Assembly: GCF_021513155.1 (NCBI RefSeq)
Contig: NZ_CP090984.1
Location: 1-64,000, forward strand
Length of the DNA: 64,000 nt
Direction: 5' to 3'
Source of the DNA: Jeotgalibaca sp. MA1X17-3
GTDB lineage: Bacteria; Bacillota; Bacilli; Lactobacillales; Aerococcaceae
A model generated the notes under the pieces. The model did no database searches, was not told where the DNA came from, and saw only the letters and a program-made list of their open reading frames with translations. This document shows, in pieces, positions 19,245 through 28,013 of the stretch. The position numbers were made by a program, and so were the translations under genes. The stretch's first letter is position 1; each line of letters begins with the position of its first letter.

Positions 19245-19540
19245 ACTGTAGGGGACAAGCTGCAGCCATGAAAAACTGGAACCAAGGGGACCGGTTTCTC
19301 TTTAGCCGCCTCAATAACTAAAGATAGGGGATCACAGGTATCACTGTATGCATACCTGCCCTGAATGGCGACTACGGCCGATGGAACGGTGGGGGTGGTA
19401 ATCCTGGACGTTGGTTCAGTAACCTAAAACAACGCTCTTAGGGAGGATTTTAAGAGGGTTTTAGGTGTGTTCACAAACACCGACGCATACAGATGTGAAG
19501 CAGCGACTGACCGATCCGACGCTAGACCGCAAATAAAAAA
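19245..19540 (+). ncRNA. Candidate structured non-coding RNA
   Basis: This ~300-base stretch is close to 50% G+C in the two lines I counted, well above its surroundings, and has no credible reading frame. It can form several stems. ACCTAAAAC (19422-19430) pairs with 19458-19466, with CTCTTA/TAAGAG nested inside. CAGGTAT (19335-19341) pairs with ATACCTG (19352-19358), with AGGG/CCCT outside it. GGTGT/ACACC lies at ~19464-19482. It starts just beyond the divergent promoter of the small minus-strand RNA; a weak + strand promoter TTGGCA-17-TAACAC is possible at ~19218. I do not recognise a family. Large ornate RNAs such as ROOL occur on plasmids of this group and are a possibility to test. Confidence 0.4.
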
Positions 19541-19780
19541 ACAAACATGTCGTACGCTAGTTTGCAGAATGATTCTTTTCATTTTGCATGGCTAGGGTAC
19601 AACTATGCTCTTCTTGCTCCTTCCCTCTCCTCTGCTAGCATTTCCAAACCCTTTTGTCTAGGATTATTGATACGTTTTGTTAAAAAATGTACGAAAGGAA
19701 AGGCTGTAGAAGTGGACTTTCCAATTAGAAAGTATGTAAAAAGGGTGGAAGTGGACTTTACAAGGAACGTATTATATTGC

Positions 19781-19809
19781 TTGTGTACCTACGTAGGTAC
19801 GTATATACT
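19781..19809 (+). promoter_or_regulatory. Promoter with palindromic operator for the AbrB/Doc pair
   Basis: TTGTGT (19781-19786) and TATACT (19804-19809) are spaced by 17 bases. The spacer is almost filled by the perfect 16-bp palindrome GTACCTACGTAGGTAC (19785-19800). A dimeric repressor bound there would block RNA polymerase, as expected for autoregulation by the AbrB-type antitoxin. Two GAAGTGGACTTT direct repeats lie upstream at ~19709 and ~19748. Confidence 0.7.
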
Positions 19810-19828
19810 ATTTGTAGAGGTGAAGAAA

Positions 19829-20062
19829 ATGAAAACCATTCAAAGAACGACCAGAAAATCGGGACATAGCGTGATCACTACGCTACCACCAGATGTTTTA
19901 AAACAGTTAAACCTTTCTGTTGGGGATCATGTGGAGTATGTTTTAAAAGGAAATCAAGTGGAAATTCGTAAAGCTCATTCTACCGAAGATGATTTTTTAG
20001 CAACCGTTCAAGAAGTCATGAAAGACTATGATCGCTCGTTAGAAAGCTTAGTGGAACGATGA
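19829..20062 (+). CDS. AbrB/MazE-like antitoxin (SpoVT-AbrB domain)
   Basis: A 77-residue protein. I start it at ATG 19829 because AGAGGTGA lies just upstream; the open frame extends back to ~19547 but that part is AT-rich leader containing the promoter and operator. RKSGHSVITTLPPDVLKQL followed by VGDHVEYVLKGNQVEIRK is a swapped-hairpin AbrB DNA-binding domain. The C-terminal ~25 residues (FLATVQEVMKDYDRSLE) would wrap the toxin. It overlaps the downstream doc-like gene by four bases, the standard antitoxin-first arrangement. It should neutralise the Doc toxin and repress its own promoter at the 16-bp palindrome. A SpoVT/AbrB antitoxin paired with Doc is a known combination (Phd/Doc variants). 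Confidence 0.85.
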   Translation: MKTIQRTTRKSGHSVITTLPPDVLKQLNLSVGDHVEYVLKGNQVEIRKAHSTEDDFLATVQEVMKDYDRSLESLVER

Positions 20063-20448
20063 TTCGGTATCTAACAGAGAGAGAACTCGTCATGATGAAT
20101 ACCTTACAAATCAGAACGTATAGTCCTCAAGAGCAAATAGGCGTCAAGGAACCGACTGCCTTACATATGTGTGTGGAATTGCCGAAGCAGGACGTTTTTG
20201 GAGTGGAACTGTATCCTACCATCTTTGAAAAGGCAGCCATCACTTTTCAAAAACTCATTCAAAAGCATTGTTTTTTTAATGCCAATAAACGAACGGCTTT
20301 GGTTGCGCTCCATACGTTTTTACGGTTGAACGGCTATCAGCTAGAGGTGTCTCCAAAGAAAATGGAGGATTATACCGTCCAGGTAGCAACGGACCCAAAC
20401 ATTACCTACCAAATGATTGCAAGATGGATTGAAAAACAAGTCATATAG
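20059..20448 (+). CDS. doc: Death-on-curing toxin (Doc, Fic superfamily)
   Basis: A 129-residue Doc protein. The Fic-like motif is FFNANKRTALVALHTFLRLNGY, with His at the start of HCFFNANKR in the HxFx(D/N)(A/G)NKR form typical of Doc. The N-terminal strand MIRYLTERELVMMN is also characteristic. Doc kinases phosphorylate elongation factor Tu and stop translation when the antitoxin is lost, which keeps the plasmid in the population. The start codon overlaps the antitoxin stop (ATGA), ensuring coupled translation. A hairpin follows the stop. It sits between the partition locus and repA, so the pair acts as an addiction module for this replicon. Confidence 0.92.
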   Translation: MIRYLTERELVMMNTLQIRTYSPQEQIGVKEPTALHMCVELPKQDVFGVELYPTIFEKAAITFQKLIQKHCFFNANKRTALVALHTFLRLNGYQLEVSPKKMEDYTVQVATDPNITYQMIARWIEKQVI

Positions 20449-20485
20449 AGATCTTCTCCGGTTCAAGGGGGAGGTCTTTCTTTGT
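20447..20485 (+). terminator. Probable terminator after the toxin-antitoxin pair
   Basis: AGATCTTCTCC pairs, with several G-U pairs, with GGGGAGGTCT. The stem is followed by TTCTTTG. It lies immediately after the doc stop codon. Confidence 0.6.
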
Positions 20486-20568
20486 ATAAGAGAGATTTTT
20501 AAAATGGATTCATGCATAATTTTTTGTCAAAGCAATAGGCTGAGTAGGATTAATCAATAAAGTATGCG

Positions 20569-20597
20569 TTGACGTGTTCGCGTGTTTACGTTAAACT
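20569..20597 (+). promoter_or_regulatory. Promoter upstream of the pre-rep gene
   Basis: TTGACG (20569-20574) and TAAACT (20592-20597) are spaced by 17 bases, about 80 bases before the small protein gene and ~480 before repA. The arms TTGACGT and ACGTTAA at its ends form an imperfect inverted repeat that could be an operator. Confidence 0.6.
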
Positions 20598-20675
20598 AGA
20601 AGAAAGAAACAGAGAGTTGTTTCTGACTACCTATTCATATGTGTTTCCTACATCATAGAAGGGAGGAGGGGAATT

Positions 20676-20873
20676 GTGAAAAGAAGCGACCGTACTGATT
20701 CAGAATGGGGTTCATCTTCAAAAAAGAGGGAAACAAAGAAAGTGAAGATGAAACAATTGCGAATTGGGTTAGAAGCGCATGACTATTTGAAAAACGAAGC
20801 ATTCAAGAGGGATATTTCGATGAAAACATTAGTAGATGAGATTGTTTTAGAATACAGAGATCGGCATCAGTAA
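20676..20873 (+). CDS. Small basic protein upstream of repA, possible ribbon-helix-helix regulator
   Basis: A 65-residue protein starting at GTG 20676 after GGGAGGAGGGG, a very strong ribosome-binding site. The N-terminus is polar and basic (KKRETKKVKMKQ). The rest, LRIGLEAHDYLKNEAFKRDISMKTLVDEIVLEYRD, looks like one strand followed by two helices, the form of CopG/Arc ribbon-helix-helix proteins. Small RHH proteins next to rep genes often control copy number by repressing rep transcription. It is expressed from the TTGACG/TAAACT promoter and is followed by a hairpin before repA. The fold is inferred from sequence pattern only. Confidence 0.6.
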   Translation: MKRSDRTDSEWGSSSKKRETKKVKMKQLRIGLEAHDYLKNEAFKRDISMKTLVDEIVLEYRDRHQ

Positions 20874-20884
20874 AAATAAAAAAA

Positions 20885-20908
20885 CCTTGACTATGAATCT
20901 AGTCAAGG
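20885..20908. terminator. Hairpin between the small gene and repA
   Basis: CCTTGACTA (20885-20893) pairs with TAGTCAAGG (20900-20908) around a six-base loop. An A-rich tract precedes it, so it has a U-run in the minus direction. On the + strand it is followed by AAGAAGCACG, with GGGGCTTTCTTTTT further on. It may be a minus-strand terminator or an attenuator in the rep leader. Confidence 0.5.
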
Positions 20909-21074
20909 AAGAAGCACGCAAGCGGATCGCGAGGGGCTTTCTTTTTAATTGGCGTTGAAAAGAGAACATATCAATCTTTGTTCCCTCCCTATCGTACTGG
21001 ATTCTGCTTTTCTTGTAAAGCAGGTGCTTGTTCCTTCTAGATTGTGATAGGAGAGCAGAGAAGGAGTCTTTTTT

Positions 21075-22175
21075 ATGTCCTCATTTAATTTCTATAAAGC
21101 AGATAAAGCATACGGGGAGTTATACTTACAATTTCCGAAAGTCTTATTATATAGTGATACGTACTCTCACTTGTCCGATAGCGCAAAATTAGCGTACATG
21201 CTCTTTAAAGATCGCTTGCACTATTCGCTCAAAAATAACTGGATTGATGAAGAGGGAAATGTCTATTTTATTTTTACGAATAAGGAACTGGAAACCTTAT
21301 TTAATAAATCCAATAAGACCGTTGGAAACATAAAGAAAGAACTGGTTCAAGCAGGATTACTTTTACAAAAACAGAACGGGTTCAATCCTCGTACGAAAAA
21401 AAATGACCCGAACTGGCTTTATTTAGCGGATTTAGAAGTAAACGCAACCGATATCTATCAATTGCAAAGAGAAGCTGAAACCGTTGATAACAGCGGACGT
21501 GTACCATCTACACCTCGACAAACAGGAAATAGAAACGCTGGAACCGTTGGGAGGAGCGGATGTGTAGAAGGTACACCTCGACAAAAAAACGCTGAACCCG
21601 TTGATATGGGCGGACCTGTAGAAACTACACTAAATCAATACCTAACGAAAAGACTTAAAGACTCTAAAGATGGTAAAGAATCAGAAAAAGCCGATCAAAC
21701 GGATACGGATTTGATTTCTCACGCCTTTCAACCAAAAGAAGAAAACCAAGAAACAGAAAAACAAGTCCTTACCGATTATATAAAAGAACAGGAATTAGAG
21801 TTTTTATATGGAACGCAGCTCATACAAAAAATGGTAACCTTTAGTTTCAATGATTTTGATACCTTTCAAACGTTTATCAATAAACTTGAGTTTTCTCACA
21901 AGTCGGTAGAAAAAGAGTATAACCTATCTATCCCCATTCATCAGGGAACAGAATACTTCGAGGATACGCAAGAACGTCTCCTTTCTACCTTTCATCGTGC
22001 CATTCAACATCACCGGTTTGGCAAAGTGAATAATATTGCAAACTATTTATTCATTAGTTTTAAACAGGTTTTTATCGATCTAGCAGATGGAATGATTGCG
22101 AAAAGGCAAACAGAAAAAAGCACGTCACCTTTGTTTGAAATAGATATAAACTCTTTTGAAAGCAATGAGAACTGA
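21075..22175 (+). CDS. repA: Replication initiator RepA (RepA_N family)
   Basis: A 366-residue initiator of the RepA_N family, which drives theta replication of pAD1/pCF10-type and many lactobacillal and staphylococcal plasmids. The conserved N-terminal domain (residues ~5-125) is clear: FYKADKAYGELYLQFPKVL, LSDSAKLAYMLFKDRL and FTNKELETLFNKSNKTVGN, an HTH similar to DnaD/phage primosome regions. The middle (~130-190) is low-complexity and encoded by three imperfect DNA repeats, the probable origin. The C-terminal domain (~240-350) is host-specific in this family. The start is ATG 21075 preceded by AAGGAG. Because the origin lies inside the coding region, RepA binds its own gene. The preceding small gene may regulate it. 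Confidence 0.92.
   Translation: MSSFNFYKADKAYGELYLQFPKVLLYSDTYSHLSDSAKLAYMLFKDRLHYSLKNNWIDEEGNVYFIFTNKELETLFNKSNKTVGNIKKELVQAGLLLQKQNGFNPRTKKNDPNWLYLADLEVNATDIYQLQREAETVDNSGRVPSTPRQTGNRNAGTVGRSGCVEGTPRQKNAEPVDMGGPVETTLNQYLTKRLKDSKDGKESEKADQTDTDLISHAFQPKEENQETEKQVLTDYIKEQELEFLYGTQLIQKMVTFSFNDFDTFQTFINKLEFSHKSVEKEYNLSIPIHQGTEYFEDTQERLLSTFHRAIQHHRFGKVNNIANYLFISFKQVFIDLADGMIAKRQTEKSTSPLFEIDINSFESNEN
21474..21640 (+). repeat. Three imperfect repeats inside repA, probable replication origin iterons
   Basis: Units begin at 21474, 21537 and 21591. Each shows GCTGAAACCGTTG (or a variant), then GCGGACGTGTA, then a TACAC/ACACCTCGACAA tail. Units 1 and 2 are very similar, while the third has lost its tail. 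Each contains a short inverted repeat TGTA...TACA. RepA_N plasmids are known to carry their origin as iterons in the middle of the rep gene. Confidence 0.8.
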
Positions 22176-22306
22176 ATAAAGGCGTGCCAATCGCTTTACA
22201 ATCGTTCCTATCGTTCTTTTCTTTATCTTTGGTACTATTTATTCAATAACTAACTAAAACAGCTTAAAAGACGTTTTTAGGCTGTTTAACGAAAGGAGGC
22301 TTTTCT

Positions 22307-22510
22307 ATGTCCGCATTACCCTATGCCTTATTATTGGAAGTGTCTGATGATCATGAAGTCCTTGTATACAGTGCTAATACAGATAAAGAGTATACATTTA
22401 TCGTTACACCAGAACACGCAGATATTTATAGAGCTATGTTAGAAGATGACGAAGAATCGCTATTAGAGTTTGACGAAGAAACAGAACAATTGATATCTCT
22501 TGACGAATAG
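22307..22510 (+). CDS. Small acidic protein, unknown
   Basis: A 67-residue protein with AAAGGAGG upstream. It is strongly acidic, above all in the last third (LEDDEESLLEFDEETEQ). The pattern resembles two beta strands (YALLLEVSDDHEVLVYS, KEYTFIVTPEHADIYRAML). It has no membrane segment. It ends 13 bases before the ArdC-like gene and is probably co-transcribed with it. Small acidic proteins beside antirestriction genes can be DNA mimics, but this cannot be shown from the sequence. Confidence 0.6.
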   Translation: MSALPYALLLEVSDDHEVLVYSANTDKEYTFIVTPEHADIYRAMLEDDEESLLEFDEETEQLISLDE

Positions 22511-22523
22511 GAGGGAATCCTGA

Positions 22524-23887
22524 ATGGTTTTTCAAGCACAAACAAAAGTGGATAAAGAAAAAAAATCAAGAAATTAACTGATGATATGAACGAATCAATT
22601 AAACAGTATAAAACCGATCCAAAAGACGAAATGGAACTACTCGAAAGTTTATCTAAATTTAAAGACTATTCTACAAAAAATACAATTCTTATAAAATCGC
22701 AATATAAAGGGGCTTATGGAGTCGCTTCTTATAAAGATTTTCAAAAGCTAGGGTATCAAGTTCAAAAAGGCGAAAAATCTATATCCATTTTAGCACCCTC
22801 TATGCAAAAGTTATTTGAAGATGAAAATGGAGCAAGTAAACCTTTAAAATATGCGACAAAAGAGCAAAAAGAAAAAATTAAAAGGGGCATATTGAAAAAA
22901 TTTGATAAGATGACAAAGTTTATTCCTGTTCCTGTTTTTGATGTTACCCAAACCAATTGTCCGCCAGAAGATTACGCAAAACTCTATCCCAACAAACCTG
23001 AAAATTTCAATTTTGAAGGGACAGAAGAAGAATTTGAAACATTCCATCAAGCCTTGCATAGCTATGCAAAAGAGCAAGGATTGTCCGTTGAAAGTGGAAA
23101 AACAGACAGTGCTGCGAAAGGGTATTATGTACCGTCCACGAATGAAATTGTGTTACGAGATACTTTACTACCTCATGAGAAAGTCAAAGTGTTGTTACAT
23201 GAACTAGCACACGCAGATATGCACAATTATTCTAAAATGGTGACGAAAGATAGTAAAATGCAAACGTCAAACGTGGTAGAATATCAAGCGGAAATGACCG
23301 CTTATGTAGTCAGCAAAACCTTTGGGTTAGATTCAGAAGATTACTCCACTAGTTATTTAGCAGGGTGGACGAAACGAGAGGTAGAGAACCCTGTTTACAT
23401 TCAATCTTTACAAGAAGTAAAAGACGTTTCTTTGAGCATGATTGATAAAATTGTAGAGAAATATAATGACCGAACTCAACAAGTAGAGTTGTCCGTAGAA
23501 GAAACCATTGCAACAAAATTAAATTTTTTAACAGATAAAAAAGGCACAAATCATTTTTCAGAACTGAAAGATGAACCGTTGATTTGTACGGGAATTGAAA
23601 AAGTAAAAAGCGCAAAATGGTTTGCTGATTACCATATAAAATTAGAAGATAAAAATGGTAACAGTTTTAATTATCATATTCGTTCAGAAAAAAGTAAAAA
23701 AGAACTCAATCAAGAATGGTCTAAAGAATGGACTGGAAAAGAGTGGTTAAATCAAGATATTAAAACGGAAGTTTTAAAGCGGAAACCTACTTTAGTTATT
23801 GACAATCCTATTCCAGAACATACAGAAAATATGGAACCACTTTCTAGTTATGCGCAAGAACAAAAAGCACCACAGATTCCTATGTAA
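22524..23887 (+). CDS. ArdC/LtrC-like antirestriction protein with zinc metallopeptidase motif (frameshifted near start)
   Basis: The gene starts at ATG 22524 after GGAGGG and reads MVFQAQTKVDKEKK. A run of eight A (22557-22564) throws it out of frame; nine would continue as IKKLTDDMNESIKQY into the long frame to 23887, giving ~454 residues. The N-terminal ~110 residues form the ssDNA-binding domain of ArdC/LtrC proteins (FKDYSTKNTILIKSQ, YKDFQKLGYQVQKGEKSI). The M78-like peptidase has HELAH (VLLHELAHADMHN), then VEYQAEMTAYVVSKTFGL and the typical ending SYLAGW. ArdC-type proteins protect incoming single-stranded plasmid DNA during conjugation. A further ~130-residue C-terminal region is lineage-specific. 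Its location just before the transfer region fits early expression in a recipient. Confidence 0.88.
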
Positions 23888-23913
23888 ATCAAAAAAATAA
23901 TACACGAAGAGAA

Positions 23914-24141
23914 CTATCTCTCTTCATGTATTATTTTTTTTACAACAGGAGCCACTTTTTTTAAAAGAACTTCCGTTTCTTCCACGTTCAATTCCTTAAT
24001 ATCAAAAAAAACTTCCAGCATTGCCCCTTTTTTTATTAAGTTGTGGGTTCGCATTTTTCTTTGCTTTTGATTTTCTCTTGTCATTTCTCTTTGTAGACGG
24101 TTTACTTCTTGTTGCTTTTTTTTGATGTTGAAATTATCCAC
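23914..24141 (-). CDS. DUF3847/TraD-like small mobilisation protein
   Basis: About 75 residues if started at GTG 24141 (MDNFNIKKKQQEVN), which has AAGGAA at a workable distance; an in-frame GTG at 24150 is also possible. The core KMRTHNLIKKGAMLEVFF resembles the R(A/T)RTHxLxxRGAmLE pattern of DUF3847 and the short TraD proteins encoded opposite MobA/MobL-type relaxases. The first half is a basic coiled-coil (KKKQQEVNRLQREMTREN). It is transcribed away from the relaxase gene, second after a small coiled-coil gene. It probably assists the relaxosome at the nearby oriT; this is inferred from position and weak similarity. Confidence 0.6.
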   Translation of the reverse strand: MDNFNIKKKQQEVNRLQREMTRENQKQRKMRTHNLIKKGAMLEVFFDIKELNVEETEVLLKKVAPVVKKIIHEER

Positions 24142-24155
24142 GAGAACCACATTCC

Positions 24156-24463
24156 TTATAATGTGTTATTTGAATCCATGCTAGAATATTGGCTTGACCG
24201 ATCACTTGCATTTGTACTCTCTTGATTGGTATTTTTTTCTTCTTCACTTAGAACATTAGAAATGCTTTCAGGTAATTTTTCTTTTATTTTTTTACTACTT
24301 CTTTAATCTCTTTCTTGGAAGATAAGTCATCATACTCTATCCCTAACTCTTTAATCATTGTTTCTCCAAACGTACGGTCAATGTTCTTTTTTACTTCCTC
24401 AATCTCTTGTTCTAATTTTTTGATTTGTTCCTTTTGTTTTTGAATGTTCTTGATTGTACTCAC
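24156..24463 (-). CDS. Small coiled-coil protein, TraC-like accessory of the relaxase (frameshifted)
   Basis: Start GTG 24463 after GGGGGA. The first frame reads MSTIKNIQKQKEQIKKLEQ and MIKELGIEYDDL, a basic coiled-coil followed by a short helix pair, as in small TraC proteins encoded opposite MobQ/TraA relaxases. It stops in a run of seven A at ~24291-24297 (complement). Adding one A continues as KKIKEKLPESISNVLSEEE to a stop at 24156, giving ~102 residues. The tail is Ser/Asn-rich. It is divergent from the relaxase, with oriT in between. A relaxosome accessory role is inferred from context. Confidence 0.55.
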
Positions 24464-24548
24464 TTGAACTTCCCCCTTTTATTTACCTTATGTTCATTAT
24501 ACCATTAAAATATTGTCGAATGAATAGAAAGATGGTAAAATAGGAATT

Positions 24549-24592
24549 AAGTAAAGGGCGCACTTATACATCATCATAAATGTTGATGTAAT
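24549..24592. promoter_or_regulatory. oriT: Origin of transfer (oriT) of the MobQ type
   Basis: The bottom strand reads TAAGTGCGCCCTT (complement of 24553-24565), the nic-region consensus of RSF1010/pIP501-like MobQ origins. Right beside it TACATCA (24567-24573) and TGATGTA (24584-24590) form the inverted repeat a MobQ relaxase binds. It lies between the divergent TraC-like and relaxase genes, about 80 bases before the relaxase start. Cleavage is expected just next to GCGC on the bottom strand. Confidence 0.8.
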
Positions 24593-24672
24593 TGCTTAAA
24601 GAATGTGTGAAAAATGCTTTGCATTTAAAAAATTCGCTACGCTCATGTAGAAGGAAAGGAGAACTCTATACT

Positions 24673-26666
24673 ATGGCTATCTATCATCTAAGTGCTACAA
24701 CTATTTCAAGAGGAAAAGGACAATCTGCGACTGCCAGTGCTTCTTATAGAAGTGGCGAAAGATTATATAGTGAACGGTATGGAGAATCGAATTTCTATGT
24801 AAGAGAAATGAAACCAGAAACTTTTATTTTAAAACCTGAACATGCGCCTGAATGGTGTTTGAATCGTGAAAAATTATGGAATGAAGTTGAAAAAGTAGAA
24901 ACATATAAAACTTCACAACTAGCTAGAGAATTTAATATTGCCTTACCAATAGAGTTATCAAAAGAGGAACAATTAAAATTAACAAAAGAATATGTTCAAA
25001 CGAATTTTGTTGATAAAGGAATGGTAGCTGATGTTTCTATTCATAGAGATGATAGAGGCAATCCACACTTCCATGTTATGTTAACAACGCGTCCATTTAA
25101 TCAAGATGGAACGTGGGGGAATAAATCTAAAATTATTTATATCTTAGATGAACAAGGAGAAAAACAAAAAACGAAAGCAGGAAATATTCGGTCAAGAAAA
25201 GATAATTTTACTGACTGGGACGATAAGAAAAACATGAAATCATGGAGAGAAAATTGGGCTACTCTAACGAATATGTATTTAGAACAAGCAGGTAGCAAAG
25301 AACGTATTTCTGAAAAAAGTTACATGGAGTTAGGAGAAGAAAAAAAGCAACGATTCATGAAGGATATGTTGCTAGAGAAATGGAAAAACGAGGAGAAGTC
25401 AGCGAACGTGTAGAACAAAACAGACAAATAAAAAAAGAAAATTATAATAGACAAAAAGAAAATTCTACTACAACTATTCACGTTATTATGAATCCTTTGT
25501 CACCTAAAGAAAAAGGAGAATTGAAAGTCATTGCTAAGAATCTAAAAGTATTTGTCAACTATGATAATCTGATTGATAAAGAAAGAATGATAAAAAATTG
25601 GCAACGTACAGAAGCTATCAATAAAATTATTAGACCGGATAACTTTGATTCTTCTGTTATAGATAAAATAGAATTTACAAAAGAAAATGTGGAAAGAGGA
25701 AAAGAGATTTTAGAAAAACAATATCTACGAATATTTGAAAAATATTATCCAGAACTTATTGACCATCATTTTTCAAAATATACTCAAATGAATATCGCAA
25801 AACGGTCATTAGAAGTAGATCAAGTTTTAGAAATGGAAGAAGTTGTTTCGATTCTAAGTGAATCTAGAGATAATGAAGTTAAGGATCTATTAAAAACCAT
25901 TTCAAAAAATCCATATGTGAAACCATCTATCGAATACAACCGAGCAATCGTAGTCGCTACTAAAAAATTAGATGAATTTTATAAAGAAAATAATGTCCAT
26001 CAAGATACCGTTCAGAACTTATCAGAGGATAAAAAAGAAGAATTTAAAAAGTTATATAGTTATCAAGATTTACAATTAAATACGAAAGAACTTATGTCTA
26101 CTTATTATAATCAAACGATTTTTTCCTCTTATCCAACAGCCGATTTATCGGAACTTAACTTTGGAGAAAGAGAAGAATTATCCAAAGCGATTCATTATTA
26201 TGGAAATACTTTATCCTATACAAAATTGGTTGAAGCAAGCCAAGAAAAATTCATTAGTAAGTATACAACCTACGACCAAAAAATTGGACTACACTTTATC
26301 CATAAGCTAGAGAATGGGTCATTTACTCAAGAGGATAGGCAAGCCTTAGAAAGTGATTATCATCAGAAAGAAATTTTTGATACGGTATCAAACGAAGCTA
26401 CCAAAACACTATTTTTAAATGAAGTAGACCATAATCCAGACCTTTCAGTAGATGGCTCTATGGAACAGGGAGAGGGGATTGGTTCTTCCCCTAGTTTACT
26501 AGAGAAGCTTGCAAAGAATGGACATCTATATGATAATCTATTAAGAGCCAGTGAAGACAACGCAAGAAGAAAAGCAGAAAAAATAAATAAAAAAGCACCT
26601 CAAGCAATTCAATCGGTTCAAGATAAAAAGAATAAAAAAACAAAAATACGAACACCTCATCTGTAA
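24673..26666 (+). CDS. mobA: MobA/MobL-family (MobQ) conjugative relaxase (frameshifted)
   Basis: Starts at ATG 24673 (MAIYHLSATTISRGKGQS) after AAAGGAG. Relaxase motif I is around YRSGERL, and motif III has the metal-binding histidines in NPHFHVMLTTRPF. The N-terminal frame stops at 25413 while the next continues to 26666. They join at seven A in GAAGAAAAAAAGC (25340-25346): an eighth gives KKATIHEGYVAREMEKRGE, as in relatives, for a protein of ~664 residues. The catalytic tyrosine should be among the first few tyrosines (YHL or YRS). The C-terminal half is long and helical, without a primase or helicase motif I can see. It nicks oriT just upstream and pilots the strand through the T4SS. Confidence 0.9.
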
Positions 26667-26684
26667 TGGGGAAGGAGAGGAAGC

Positions 26685-27298
26685 ATGAAAAGGAGGGTAG
26701 AAGTATCGTTAACAAAAAAAATTATCGAAAGCTGATGGGAAGAATGAATTATTTGGCTTCCAATCGCACGAATATGATTCTTCTAACTATTTTTTTATAT
26801 CAAGATTCTATATTGTCAGAAGATCAAATCCATGAACAGTTAGAAAAAACAAAAAAAGATAATGAAACGGAAACATTTTATATTATGCTGTCATCGTACA
26901 TGCAAACGATCTTTAAACACAAAAAGAGATATTTCTTTACGCTTGATGACTATATATCGGCATTTTTAAACGTACTTTTAGAAGAGGAAACATTGGATTG
27001 GAAAGAAATTGATAAAAAACAGCCCAAAATAACCTCCATTTATTCCATTGATAAAGACTTAGTTGACTGGTTAGAAAAGTTTTCTGAAAAGACAGGAATT
27101 AGCCAAACCACCTTCCTTAATTACTCTTTCATACATTCTCTTTCTTGTGAACCACGTGTAGATCATACAAATAATAAGGTTAGAAAAGGAGTCTATTTAA
27201 CTCAATCGAACATGGAATGTTTGAAAGATATTGAAACAGCTAAAAGATCCACTATCATTGAACAACAGATCAAAGCTTTAAGAACCTTTCTAAAATAG
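26685..27298 (+). CDS. Unknown protein of the transfer region
   Basis: About 205 residues. The best start is ATG 26685 with AAGGAGAGG seven bases upstream, reading MKRRVEVSLTKK. It enters the long frame (NYRKLMGRMNYLASNR) only if the run of eight A at 26713-26720 had one more. The alternative start at 26666 stays in frame but has no clear ribosome-binding site. The protein is helical and soluble. Its C-terminal part (IDKDLVDWLEKFSEKTGISQTTFLN) looks like a ribbon-helix-helix-type segment, so DNA binding is possible. It directly follows the relaxase and is followed by a gap with a new ribosome-binding site and the T4SS operon. I do not recognise a family. Confidence 0.55.
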
Positions 27299-27434
27299 AT
27301 AAGCTTACGAGAATTAAAGGTACTACATGTTCGTTATCCCTTGATTCTGAAAGCTTTTTTCTTTATACTTTAATTATAATAAATGGAAATTAAAGACATT
27401 TTTTATAATATACTTAGAAAGGAAGTGAAAAAAT

Positions 27435-28013
27435 ATGTTGGAAAGATTCAAAGATGGGGTTACAGTGTCCTATGAGAAAGGGGAATCAAAAGAAAAAAGA
27501 AACGAAAAACGACACAAAGCGATTCGTGAACAACTTTCTACAAGTTTTTCTCTCCACAAAGATCCCTTCCTTTCCTATCTACACGAACATAACCTGGATA
27601 AAGGAAATGAAGAAGCAATAGAAACAATAAAGACCATAGATTTTTCAAGAGCCAATCCAAGAAATAACTCGTTTATCAATGAGTTAGCATTTGCAGGACA
27701 AGGAATCACAGAAGGCTTTTTAGAATGTTTTTCGATTGAACGAGATACAGCAGTAGAGAAATACGAAGATCAATTACAGGTCATCGAAAAAAAAGAAGAA
27801 GGCGAACAGCCCGTTTTTTATGTAGGAACATTTTTAAGAGACAAGTTGGTTCGAGTATCGGACTATGAACCGTCCAGAGGAGAGTTAGACCAAAAATTAA
27901 ACCACTACCAAAAAGACCAACTAGCAAACCAACAACAACAGCAACCACTAGAAAAAGAACGAATGCAACAACAAACGAGAACGTTGACAAGAAGAAGGGA
28001 AGATGAATCATGA
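27435..28013 (+). CDS. Conjugation protein of unknown function, first gene of the T4SS operon
   Basis: A 192-residue protein starting after GGAAGTG. It is hydrophilic and highly charged, with a Gln-rich tail (ANQQQQQPLEKERMQQQTRT). The middle contains FINELAFAGQGITEGFLE and VFYVGTFLRDKLVRVSDYE. It has no signal peptide or membrane segment. It overlaps the next gene by four bases, so it belongs to the T4SS operon. By position it corresponds to the first gene of pSK41/pGO1-type transfer operons, but I see no motif giving a function. Confidence 0.6.
   Translation: MLERFKDGVTVSYEKGESKEKRNEKRHKAIREQLSTSFSLHKDPFLSYLHEHNLDKGNEEAIETIKTIDFSRANPRNNSFINELAFAGQGITEGFLECFSIERDTAVEKYEDQLQVIEKKEEGEQPVFYVGTFLRDKLVRVSDYEPSRGELDQKLNHYQKDQLANQQQQQPLEKERMQQQTRTLTRRREDES

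Noticed and set aside
19547..19828. N-terminal extension of the antitoxin frame
   Set aside because: The sequence holds the promoter, operator and a better ribosome-binding site for ATG 19829. The AbrB domain needs no such extension.
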